A stretch of DNA of 6,333 bases from Planctomycetota bacterium (GTDB lineage Bacteria > Planctomycetota > UBA11346): contig JACDEN010000011.1 in assembly GCA_013816415.1 (NCBI GenBank), positions 1 through 6,333 on the forward strand. The letters are read 5' to 3'. How positions within the stretch are numbered: the stretch's first letter is position 1; each line of letters starts with the position of its first letter. Made by a program: the position numbers and the translations under genes. The notes beneath the pieces are model-generated. The model worked only from the letters and a program-made list of their open reading frames with translations. It was not told where the DNA came from and searched no databases. Shown here piece after piece: positions 1 to 6,333 of this stretch.

Positions 1-812
1 TTCCAGACCAGCTGGGATGGATGGACCTGTCGGAATTTCGCGAGGATGTCGCCGGCGAGTTGGGAGAGCGTCGCCGTCGGCGGACCGAACCGCAGGGACA
101 GGTGGTAGCAGTCGGTGCAGCCAGGATGGATCACGCGGTCGATGGAGGGATGGCTGTTCGGGAGGTTCCAGCGATGGCCAGTGTCCACGTAGAGCGGATA
201 GACGGTCGCGGCCGGACGATCATTGGCCCATGGGTAACCCAGCGACAGCGGCTGGTCGACATCGTCATTGCAGGCGATGACCAGGCTGCGATCGGTAGTC
301 AACGGCAGGATGGTCGGGGCCCCGATGTTGGCGGTCATGATCGGGGTCACCAGGTCGTATTCGCGCGGTTTGCCAGGAAATTTCAGCTCCAGAGCCTGCA
401 GCTGCAGCGCGGCGATCGGCAGCGGCGAGGTGTTGGTCGCGAACATGGTCATCGACAGCCTGGAGCCATCGGCGGTGTAGATGCAGCGCAGGATTCCCCA
501 GGCGAAGGTACGCACCACGGTGCGGTGCGGGGCATCGACCGCGAGCTGAGACGACTTCATGTCGCCGGCGACGGTGGTGCCATCGAGCCGGCGCTGGATC
601 GCGGCATCGTTCCAGGTCGTGCCGATACGGCCGTTCGACAGGTATTCGAAGCCATCGTAGGTCAGCGAGGCCAGTCCATTGTCATCGAAGCTGATCGCTA
701 CCGCGGGAGCGGACACGGCTTCCGCGCCGCAGGCTGATCCGGCCGCAAGGACGACCAGCAGGGCATGGCGCAGCAGGCGCAACTCGTGATGACGTCCCGG
801 CATCGTGGTCAT
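1..812 (-). CDS. Secreted protein, probable glycosidase-like N-terminal region (3' end outside window)
   Basis: An uninterrupted frame of 270 codons runs off the left edge. ATG at 812-810 lies 2 nt after the preceding stop and has GGAG at 824-821 with an 8-nt spacer. A second in-frame ATG at 803-801 has GAGG at 816-813 with a 9-nt spacer, so the start is ambiguous by three residues. Numbering from 812, residues 1 to about 30 form a signal peptide: Arg/His-rich head, LLRHALLVVLAAGSA core, possible cleavage after CGA at 28-30. The remainder is beta-rich with alternating hydrophobic strands (SFDDNGLASLTYDG, 41-54; RTFAWGILRCIYTADGSRL, 101-119; LQALELKFP, 138-146), like the N-terminal sandwich of barrel glycosidases. 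Cys232 and Cys235 form a close pair (GCTDC). A helix at about 250-262 (LSQLAGDILAKF) may lead into a following domain. I do not recognise the family; a glycan-related role is inferred from the neighbours and the fold-like pattern. It is the last visible gene of the cluster. Confidence 0.7.
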   Translation of the reverse strand, partial: MTTMPGRHHELRLLRHALLVVLAAGSACGAEAVSAPAVAISFDDNGLASLTYDGFEYLSNGRIGTTWNDAAIQRRLDGTTVAGDMKSSQLAVDAPHRTVVRTFAWGILRCIYTADGSRLSMTMFATNTSPLPIAALQLQALELKFPGKPREYDLVTPIMTANIGAPTILPLTTDRSLVIACNDDVDQPLSLGYPWANDRPAATVYPLYVDTGHRWNLPNSHPSIDRVIHPGCTDCYHLSLRFGPPTATLSQLAGDILAKFRQVHPSQLVW

Positions 813-824
813 CCTCATTTCTCC
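810..824 (-). promoter_or_regulatory. Overlapping stop, ribosome binding site and start for the last gene
   Basis: GGAG at 824-821 lies inside the last codons of the 1097-aa gene, whose TGA is at 817-815; two bases later comes ATG at 812-810. A second GAGG at 816-813 could serve the in-frame ATG at 803-801. The packing indicates coupled translation and leaves no room for a terminator or a separate promoter. Confidence 0.6.
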
Positions 825-3800
825 GAGGATGAAACGAGGATGTGCCGGTAATCGTGACGGTCGATGGTGAGGGGAATCGCATCCCCGGCGGTGACCTCGA
901 TCCGTTCGCGGGTCTCGGCATCGCTGACCTGCCAATGCGCCGAGGATCCGAGATCGAGTTTCGCGGGATCGAGGTGGATGGTGGTCGAGCAGCGTTCTCC
1001 CAGATTCACCGCCGCCAGCAGCACGGTGGCATGCTTCGGCGTCGGACCAGGCCGCGACCACGCGGCGATCTGGGCGTGGTCGCAGGCGATGCTCAGGCCG
1101 CTGTCATGATTCCACGGCGGTATGAAGCGGACGTCGTCGGCCTCCATGCCGAAACGTTCGCGTGCGCCCCAGGCCTCCATGTTCAGGAAGTTGTGGTTGC
1201 CGCTCGGCAGGGCGTCCTGCAGGAGGACCATGCCGGTGAAGGAGCGCATGACCCGCTTGAGCGCGTCCGGCTTCCAATCGCCCTGGTATTCCTCGAGAAA
1301 GGTGACTGCGGTCCCCCACGGATGCGGGCAAGTGACGCGCATGCGCTCGAGCGACCACATGTCCATGAAGTCCTTGCCCATCTCCGGATAGGTCACCTTG
1401 TCCTCGCCGTCGAGGGCGAGATCGGCGGCGCCGACCCACGGGATGATCATGTTGTTGGTCATGTGGAAGACGATCTTGTTGTGCTTGCCCTGCTCGGCGA
1501 AGGCGGCGCGCATGCGCAGGAAATACGTGCGCGTCTCAAACATCTGATAGGTCGGCTGCACGCGGCCGTCCGGCAGGCGGTACCCCCTCCCCGCCTCGAT
1601 GTTGTCGCACGCGAGCGGCCGCATGTTGTCGATGTAGAAGCCATCGATGCCGCAGTCCTTCGCCCACGTGCCCAGGTGATGGATCATGTAGTCGGTCAGG
1701 GTCTTGCCGTAATAGAGCCCCTCGCTGATCGAGGTCCGCCATTCGTCGCCGAAATACGAGACCTCGGGTACGAACTGCGTCGGAAGCGACTGATGGATGA
1801 AATACGGCACCGCGTTCGCGTGGCCGTTTCCGAAGGCGGATTTCATCTCATGCCGGGCCGCGACCATCTCGCGCGATTTCTGGACATCGAGCGGGAACGG
1901 CAGTGCGGTGAAGATGAGGTCCCCTCCCTTTGGCTGGACCTGCGCGAAGTCCTGGAAGCTGTCGTTGGTCCACCAGGTGTCCATGCGCCAGCCCGGATGC
2001 ATCGGCTTCACCGGCGTGGCCTGGAAGGCGAAGGTGATGGTGCGCGGCTGATCGATGACCATCGGCGACGAGACCAGATTCAGCACCAGGTCGGTGCTGG
2101 TCGGACCATCGCGCCGGATCTCGATCGCCGGCGTGCGCGCATCCGGCGCCCAGCCCTGATCGCTGTCGGCGAACCAGCACAGCCCGCGGCGATCGTTGCC
2201 GAGCCATACGTACGGAACGAATGAGCCAACCACCATCGGCTGGCTGTCGACCAGCGTGCTGTCCCAGATCCGTCCGGACTTCTTCGCATCGAGGAATCCG
2301 TAGTAATAGCCGTAGCGGATGCCTTCGCCGGATGAATGGATGTATTCCGCGACGTCGGGGCGCACTGGTACCACGATCCTGAGCGACGACACGCGCACGG
2401 CTTCCTTCGGCGTCAGGCGCATCTCGACGCGGTACATGCCGTCGAACTCGACGGTGACGCGCGATTCCACCGCGATGGTTCCGAGCCGGCTCTTCTGCAC
2501 CACCACCGCCCGGTGCTCGGCGCTCGAGGCGACCGACGGGTCGTCGCCCACGGCGGTGGCCTTGGTGCCATCCGCGAATTCCGCGACCAGGGACATGGGG
2601 GCGGCGAGGATCGCGCCATCACCCGCGGTGATCGACGATGGCAGTCCGGCAGCGCCGAGGCGCATGTCGCGGTTCCACACCGAGAACCCGTGATCGGCGT
2701 AGCGTACCGGGGTCCAGGGCGAGATGACCTGCTCGATGTTCCCGAGCGGCGTGTTCCACCAAGCGAACTCCTTGGCGTTGTCCTTTTTGGAGAACGGCTC
2801 GGATTTGTCGAACAGGGTCCGCCCGGCCGCATCGCTGCACACCATGCGCGCGACGTAGTCGCCAGCAGCGAGCCCGGGAAGCGGAACCACGGTGCGGACA
2901 TAGGCGAGAGCGTCGATGGTCGCGTCGACGTGTGCGATCACCGCGCCGGCGTGATCGCTGACCGACACCGCCGTCTTGGCGATGGCCGCGCGGGCATCGT
3001 CGTTGATGAAGTCGCCGGACACGCGCAGGTAGTCGTGCACCGGATTGAAGGCCAGATGGAGGTCGACCTGATCGGCCTTGTCGTCGATGCTCGCGGGAAT
3101 GTTCTCCGGATGATCGAAGCGGCGCGCGGCCTGCCAGTCGAGCAGCTGCATCCCACCCGCACTGACGCGGATGCGCGTCATGCCCGAGCTGGCAGCGATC
3201 GGCGGGGGATCGGAGACGGTGGCCAGGCGTTTGGCCGGAACCGCAGCCGTTCCGGCGCCCAGGCGTGTCCCGGCGTCGTCCCAGGTCCAGGCCAGCGAAA
3301 AGGGCTTCTGCGCGAACGCGGACACACGGGCGGCAGCGGTTCCGGCGCGGCCGTCGCCGATGGACAGCAGGTGGATCGCCGGAGCCGTGCGCGACAGGAT
3401 CAGATGCGCGTAGGTGTCGTGCGCGGCGAAGCTGCCCATCGGCGGAAACGCGTTCTGCTCCCACGGTCGCTTGAAATTGCGCGAGACCATGCCGCGCGCG
3501 TGCGAACCATCGGTGAACGGGGTCTCCTGGTAGAGGCTGGCGCGCGGGATGCTCACTTCCATCTCCCAGGTGGCGCGGTCGGCGGTCAGGCGCTGGCGGA
3601 CGTCCCAGCCGGCGGTCCAGCCGATGCGCATGTTTCCGGCGGCGGGTTCGTGCATCACGTCGAAGCGCGCGCCCGCGACATTGGTCAGGTACTGGAAGAA
3701 CACCGGCTGGCCGCCGGGGCTGCGCGTACCCAGATCGAACCATATCTCGCAGCTGTCATCGTAGACGACCTTCTCGTCGTCGCGTTTGGGATCGCGCGTC

Positions 3801-4108
3801 GCCTGCTGCAGGCGCTCGCCCGGACGCACCGGCGAACGCATGGCCACGTACAGGTGGTCCTCGTCCCAGCCGAACCAGAAGCGGCACTGCCGGACGCTGA
3901 TCGCCTTCTCGCCGGTGGTCAGCGCGTTGACGCTTGCGGCCGGCATCCATTCGTCATCCCCGAGGACCCCGTCGATCACCGGCGGATGCTCGAGATAGGG
4001 GATGACCAGGGTGGCGGTGCGGAAGGGCGCCGCATCAGGCTCCTGGGCGCACAGAACGCACGCCGCGAACAAGGCGAGGGCCAGGATCGCCGAGAGGCGT
4101 GCGATCAT
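815..4108 (-). CDS. Secreted CBM9-like / GH123-N-like glycoside hydrolase candidate
   Basis: This protein has 1097 aa. Residues 1-21 form a signal peptide (Arg4, then a hydrophobic core); cleavage near VLCA/Q is plausible, while FAAC at 14-17 is a weak lipobox, so lipid anchoring is possible. Residues about 31-238 match a CBM9/DOMON-like domain: IDGVLGDDEW (45-54), WDEDHLYVAM (81-90), DDSCEIWFD (117-125), WEMEVSIP (181-188). Beta-rich linking domains follow to about 445. Residues about 455-702 resemble the GH123 N-terminal domain (DUF6067-like): SPWTPV (463-468), EFDGMYRVEM (554-563), YVWLGNDRRGLCWFADSD (633-650), FAFQATPVKP (693-702). Residues about 703-1000 probably form a TIM barrel, with candidate acids Asp827 (GFYIDN), Asp900/Glu902 (ALDGED) and Glu939/Glu940. 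Residues 1005-1097 form a C-terminal beta domain. I do not see a convincing GH123 catalytic domain, so the activity is open. The start at 4108 is chosen because it gives the signal peptide and the ATGA overlap with the upstream gene; its GGTGG (4117-4113) is a weak ribosome site. Confidence 0.8.
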   Translation of the reverse strand: MIARLSAILALALFAACVLCAQEPDAAPFRTATLVIPYLEHPPVIDGVLGDDEWMPAASVNALTTGEKAISVRQCRFWFGWDEDHLYVAMRSPVRPGERLQQATRDPKRDDEKVVYDDSCEIWFDLGTRSPGGQPVFFQYLTNVAGARFDVMHEPAAGNMRIGWTAGWDVRQRLTADRATWEMEVSIPRASLYQETPFTDGSHARGMVSRNFKRPWEQNAFPPMGSFAAHDTYAHLILSRTAPAIHLLSIGDGRAGTAAARVSAFAQKPFSLAWTWDDAGTRLGAGTAAVPAKRLATVSDPPPIAASSGMTRIRVSAGGMQLLDWQAARRFDHPENIPASIDDKADQVDLHLAFNPVHDYLRVSGDFINDDARAAIAKTAVSVSDHAGAVIAHVDATIDALAYVRTVVPLPGLAAGDYVARMVCSDAAGRTLFDKSEPFSKKDNAKEFAWWNTPLGNIEQVISPWTPVRYADHGFSVWNRDMRLGAAGLPSSITAGDGAILAAPMSLVAEFADGTKATAVGDDPSVASSAEHRAVVVQKSRLGTIAVESRVTVEFDGMYRVEMRLTPKEAVRVSSLRIVVPVRPDVAEYIHSSGEGIRYGYYYGFLDAKKSGRIWDSTLVDSQPMVVGSFVPYVWLGNDRRGLCWFADSDQGWAPDARTPAIEIRRDGPTSTDLVLNLVSSPMVIDQPRTITFAFQATPVKPMHPGWRMDTWWTNDSFQDFAQVQPKGGDLIFTALPFPLDVQKSREMVAARHEMKSAFGNGHANAVPYFIHQSLPTQFVPEVSYFGDEWRTSISEGLYYGKTLTDYMIHHLGTWAKDCGIDGFYIDNMRPLACDNIEAGRGYRLPDGRVQPTYQMFETRTYFLRMRAAFAEQGKHNKIVFHMTNNMIIPWVGAADLALDGEDKVTYPEMGKDFMDMWSLERMRVTCPHPWGTAVTFLEEYQGDWKPDALKRVMRSFTGMVLLQDALPSGNHNFLNMEAWGARERFGMEADDVRFIPPWNHDSGLSIACDHAQIAAWSRPGPTPKHATVLLAAVNLGERCSTTIHLDPAKLDLGSSAHWQVSDAETRERIEVTAGDAIPLTIDRHDYRHILVSSSEK
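4105..4108 (-). other. ATGA stop/start overlap between consecutive genes
   Basis: On the minus strand, TGA at 4107-4105 ends the 656-aa gene and ATG at 4108-4106 begins the 1097-aa gene. The four-base overlap is typical of translational coupling. The downstream ribosome site is weak (GGTGG at 4117-4113, 4-nt spacer), which fits re-initiation by ribosomes finishing the upstream gene. Confidence 0.75.
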
Positions 4109-6075
4109 CGGACCACCGGCACAGAGGCGGAATCGCGCATGGTCGGACGCAGGGCATCTGGAACATCGATCGCCTTGCCATCGACCAGCAGCTCCTCGCG
4201 GGCAAAATCGGCAACCACCTCGGTGCCGTCCTCGAATTTCGACCACGATACCTCGTCGGCGAGGTCGCGGTGATCGACCAGCTCCTGCGACTGCAGGCGG
4301 CCGAAGCGTTCGAGGACGAGATCGTACCGGGCCTTCAGCACCGAGATCATGCGATCATCCAAGACCGGCATCATGCCGGGATGAGCCGACCACTCGGTGC
4401 GCGGATGGTCGCCCATCAGGACTGCGCGCATGGTGCTCGACCAGTCGTGGCCCTGGTTTTCGAGCACGATCAGCCCGTGCAGCGCGAGCTGCCAGATCGG
4501 CACCCGGCGATCGATGAGGGCGGTGACCGGCCATTCCGGCCGGCAGGCGCGCAGGTGTCCCTCGTCGCCGGGATTGGCCATCGAATCAGCAGGCAGGGCG
4601 GCGTAGAGGAATCCGCTTTCGGTGCCTGCCGCTCCGTACACCGACCGTGCGCTGTCCATGATGCGCACCACGCCGCGGGCGTAATCCCCGCGCGATCCAC
4701 GGTGCTTCGCATGGTAGTTCCGATACAGCGGATTGCCCATGCCATCGTTGTAGGCGACGCCGCGCACGCCGAGGGCCTGCACCTTCCGCATCTGCCCGGA
4801 CAGCTGATCCTCGCTGAGGTCGAGCGCCCAATTGATGTAGGTGACTCCGCCTCCCCACTCGCCGAGCCCCATCGGTTCGCCATAGACGTCCTGGATGACC
4901 AGGTCGCGGTCGAAATCCGGAGACGCCTCGTAGGAGCTGAGGTAGTTGTCATGCACCTGCATGTGGTAGCCGAGGCCGTTCCCGTATTGGATCAGGTCGC
5001 GGAAGCCGCGTTCGCCGCCGAGCCGTTCCTCGATCGGAAAGCGCGTCGGCCACAGGCCGTCATGCCCGCGTGGATTCCATCCGACGTTCTGGGTCAGGAC
5101 CTTGCCGATGCCCGCGGCGTGCAGACGACGCAGATTCTCGCGCGCTTCCGGAAAGGACATGTACTGCTTGAAGCTGACATTCCCCTCCTTGGGCACGTTG
5201 TACATCATGATGCCGTCGTTCTGCACGGCATAGAAGAGCTTCATGATGTAGGCGCCGAGCAGGTAGTCGACCTCGGGAGATTCCTTTGCGCGCTGCGCGA
5301 GCGTCGGTTTGCCGAGATCGTGCATGACGTGCGTGCGCAGCCGCTTCGCGACGAACCGCACCGGATCGGCGTCCGATGGAATGGGGATGTACCGAACCTC
5401 GCGGTTTTCGAGATCAACCGGATCGGTCCAGTTCTGCCGCAGCGATACCCCGAAGGAGACCTCGCCGCTGCCAGCGCCATCGGTGGCGACATGGCATTCG
5501 GTGTCTCCGGCCCCTCGGGTGGCCAGGGCCATCACTCCGCCCGTGGGCGTCTGCACGGCGGCGATGGGCAGCGTGGGCATGAGCTCCCAGCGCGACTGCT
5601 CTCCATAGATCATGAACCGGTCGGACACCCGCGGCTTGTCAGTCGGGTCGCACACCACGCCGGTGTTCAGGGGCAGGACCAGCTTCGAGCCGCGTCCGCC
5701 GCGCATGAGCCCAGGCAGCAGGATCAGCGATAAGATGCGGTGGACGGCGGGCTTGTTCTCGGAGACCTCGGATGGCGGAACGGTGATCGTCAGTTCTCCG
5801 TGGCGGATCCTGATCCACACGCCGAAGGCGATGCGCCGGAAGCCGTCGCCGAGGATGACATGGAATCCGTCATCGACCCGTTCGACGACGTCGATGCGGA
5901 AATTCCGCAGGACATCGACGCGGAACTGCGCCTTGTCGTAGACCTCGGCGTGCACGAGCGGCACCACCGGCCAGGTGCGGTCGGCGACCAGGTCGATCAG
6001 GATCACGGACAGGGTGTCCGACCCGCGCGTCAGGATGGCGCGCAGCCGGTCGTCGCCGAAGGTCTGGTCGGTCAT
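4105..6075 (-). CDS. Cytoplasmic glycoside-hydrolase-like protein (GH101/GH129/DUF5696-like barrel)
   Basis: This 656-aa protein has no signal peptide or membrane segment, so it is probably cytoplasmic. Residues 1-250 are beta-rich and resemble the N-terminal supersandwich domain that precedes many glycosidase barrels. Residues about 265-560 look like a (beta/alpha)8 barrel. It contains GWNPRGHD (332-339) followed by ERLGG (350-354) and a helix, an arrangement I associate with GH101/GH129 and DUF5696 proteins. HMQVHDNY (371-378) looks like the next strand. Candidate catalytic acids are Asp444 in AYNDGMGN and Glu486 in GTESGF, in nucleophile-then-acid/base order; this is inference from motif order. 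VPIWQLALHG (525-534) resembles a late barrel strand seen in related uncharacterised hydrolases. The C-terminus (DGTEVVADF, 616-624) looks like a small beta domain. At 656 aa it is much shorter than multidomain GH101 enzymes. The start is preceded by GAGG at 6084-6081 with a 5-nt spacer. The stop overlaps the next start. It likely acts on imported oligosaccharides; substrate unknown. Confidence 0.72.
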   Translation of the reverse strand: MTDQTFGDDRLRAILTRGSDTLSVILIDLVADRTWPVVPLVHAEVYDKAQFRVDVLRNFRIDVVERVDDGFHVILGDGFRRIAFGVWIRIRHGELTITVPPSEVSENKPAVHRILSLILLPGLMRGGRGSKLVLPLNTGVVCDPTDKPRVSDRFMIYGEQSRWELMPTLPIAAVQTPTGGVMALATRGAGDTECHVATDGAGSGEVSFGVSLRQNWTDPVDLENREVRYIPIPSDADPVRFVAKRLRTHVMHDLGKPTLAQRAKESPEVDYLLGAYIMKLFYAVQNDGIMMYNVPKEGNVSFKQYMSFPEARENLRRLHAAGIGKVLTQNVGWNPRGHDGLWPTRFPIEERLGGERGFRDLIQYGNGLGYHMQVHDNYLSSYEASPDFDRDLVIQDVYGEPMGLGEWGGGVTYINWALDLSEDQLSGQMRKVQALGVRGVAYNDGMGNPLYRNYHAKHRGSRGDYARGVVRIMDSARSVYGAAGTESGFLYAALPADSMANPGDEGHLRACRPEWPVTALIDRRVPIWQLALHGLIVLENQGHDWSSTMRAVLMGDHPRTEWSAHPGMMPVLDDRMISVLKARYDLVLERFGRLQSQELVDHRDLADEVSWSKFEDGTEVVADFAREELLVDGKAIDVPDALRPTMRDSASVPVVR

Positions 6076-6104
6076 CGGTGCCTCGTCGGATGGATGAAGG
6101 GAAT
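6076..6104 (-). promoter_or_regulatory. 29-nt intergenic gap with ribosome binding site for the 656-aa gene
   Basis: This is the largest gap in the window. It holds GAGG at 6084-6081 followed by a 5-nt spacer to the ATG at 6075. It is too short for an ordinary separate promoter, and I see no hairpin with a T-run, so read-through from the regulator gene is the simplest reading. Confidence 0.5.
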
Positions 6105-6333
6105 TCAGGCGCGGCGTGGTTGGCCGGCGGAGCTGACCTCGTTGGAGCGGTCCTGGAGCGCTTCCGCGGCCTCGGGATCGTAGGTCTCGAAGGGAAGCTT
6201 CACGATGTTCGCTTCGGGTTTCTCATCCCTCATCAATTGCACGAGCATGCGGCCCATCGCCTCGACGACGGTGTCGGGATTGGCGAGGATGCGCGACGCC
6301 GGAAACGGCGGACGCAGCACCGCTCCCCGGTTC
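6105..6333 (-). CDS. LacI-type transcriptional regulator, C-terminal part (5' end outside window)
   Basis: Seventy-five codons are visible, ending in TGA; the frame stays open to the right edge, so the start and any DNA-binding domain are missing. A GTG at 6320-6318 is probably an internal Val codon, because the frame continues upstream of it (N-R-G-A-V-L-R-P-P-F). The pattern fits the end of the periplasmic-binding-protein-like sensor domain of LacI-type regulators: a Pro-rich strand (LRPPFPASR), a helix led by a residue pattern like 'xxMGRxxVxLL' (VEAMGRMLVQLMRDE), then a final strand with a Leu-Pro turn (IVKLPFETYDPE). About 20 polar residues follow as a tail. Such regulators bind a small sugar and control adjacent catabolic genes. 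A GntR-type DNA-binding head joined to the same sensor is equally possible, as that half is not visible. The next gene begins 29 nt downstream on the same strand, suggesting co-transcription. The fold assignment is fairly likely; the ligand is unknown. Confidence 0.62.
   Translation of the reverse strand, partial: NRGAVLRPPFPASRILANPDTVVEAMGRMLVQLMRDEKPEANIVKLPFETYDPEAAEALQDRSNEVSSAGQPRRA

Noticed and set aside
21..737. Plus-strand open frame of 238 codons
   Set aside because: Antisense to the signal-peptide-bearing minus-strand gene at 1-812. The minus frame has a ribosome site, a coupled start and no stop over 270 codons.
842..2224. Plus-strand open frame of 460 codons
   Set aside because: Antisense to the barrel region of the 1097-aa gene, with shadow-type amino acid composition.
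2619..3743. Minus-strand open frame of 374 codons in another phase
   Set aside because: It lies wholly inside the 1097-aa gene, is Arg-rich and lacks motifs; a frame shadow of the CBM9-like and linker regions.
4109..4246. 46-codon upstream extension of the 1097-aa gene to a start at 4246
   Set aside because: It would overlap the preceding gene by 142 nt, is Arg/Cys/Gly-rich, and would bury the signal peptide that begins at 4108.
2336..4273. Plus-strand open frame of 645 codons opposite the 1097-aa gene
   Set aside because: Its translation is rich in Arg, Gly, His and Asp with no recognisable motif. It is the antisense of a gene with clear domain motifs; GC-rich codon use suppresses stops on the opposite strand.
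4099..5733. Plus-strand open frame of 544 codons opposite the 656-aa gene
   Set aside because: Same antisense shadow effect; no domain motif and no credible context, while the minus strand has barrel motifs and a coupled start.
6076..6104. Possible promoter or operator for the enzyme genes in the gap after the regulator
   Set aside because: Only 29 nt, with no visible -35/-10 pair or palindrome beyond the ribosome site; an operator, if present, is more likely upstream of the regulator, outside the window.
6105..6320. Reading the regulator tail as a complete 71-aa protein starting at GTG 6320
   Set aside because: The frame is open upstream to the window edge, and the sequence matches the end of a sensor domain, so it is a truncated larger gene.

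Overview
The window is GC-rich and fully coding on the minus strand. It reads right to left as one compact gene cluster: the tail of a LacI-type regulator, a cytoplasmic glycoside-hydrolase-like protein, a large secreted protein combining a carbohydrate-binding-like domain with a glycosidase-like region, and the N-terminal part of another secreted protein. The domain mix (type 9 carbohydrate-binding-like module, GH123-N-like domain, unclassified (beta/alpha)8-type hydrolases under a LacI-type regulator) resembles polysaccharide-degrading members of the Planctomycetota/Lentisphaerota/Verrucomicrobiota/Kiritimatiellota group. That assignment is inference from gene content; the window has no rRNA or other marker gene.

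Layout: 6105-6332 (minus) is the last 75 codons of the regulator, whose DNA-binding half lies outside the window. After a 29-nt gap, 4105-6075 (minus) encodes a 656-aa protein with no signal peptide and a GH101/GH129/DUF5696-like barrel signature. Its stop overlaps the next start as ATGA. The next gene, 815-4108 (minus), encodes 1097 aa: signal peptide, CBM9/DOMON-like domain, linking beta region, GH123-N-like beta domain, probable TIM barrel and C-terminal beta domain. Only 2 nt separate its stop from the first ATG of the last gene, 1-812 (minus), which has a signal peptide and a beta-rich N-terminal region and runs off the left edge. No gene-free stretch exceeds 29 nt, and I see no terminator, promoter, RNA gene, repeat, insertion sequence or CRISPR array.

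The genes probably form one transcription unit for sensing and breaking down a glycan. The two exported proteins would act on the polymer or large oligosaccharides outside the cytoplasm, and the cytoplasmic enzyme would process imported products. The regulator would sense a breakdown sugar. The substrate is not readable from the sequence. The GH101/GH129-like and GH123-like elements only hint at N-acetylgalactosamine-containing glycans, and none of the three enzyme candidates can be placed firmly in a characterised family by eye. Long plus-strand open frames opposite these genes are composition shadows and are not annotated.
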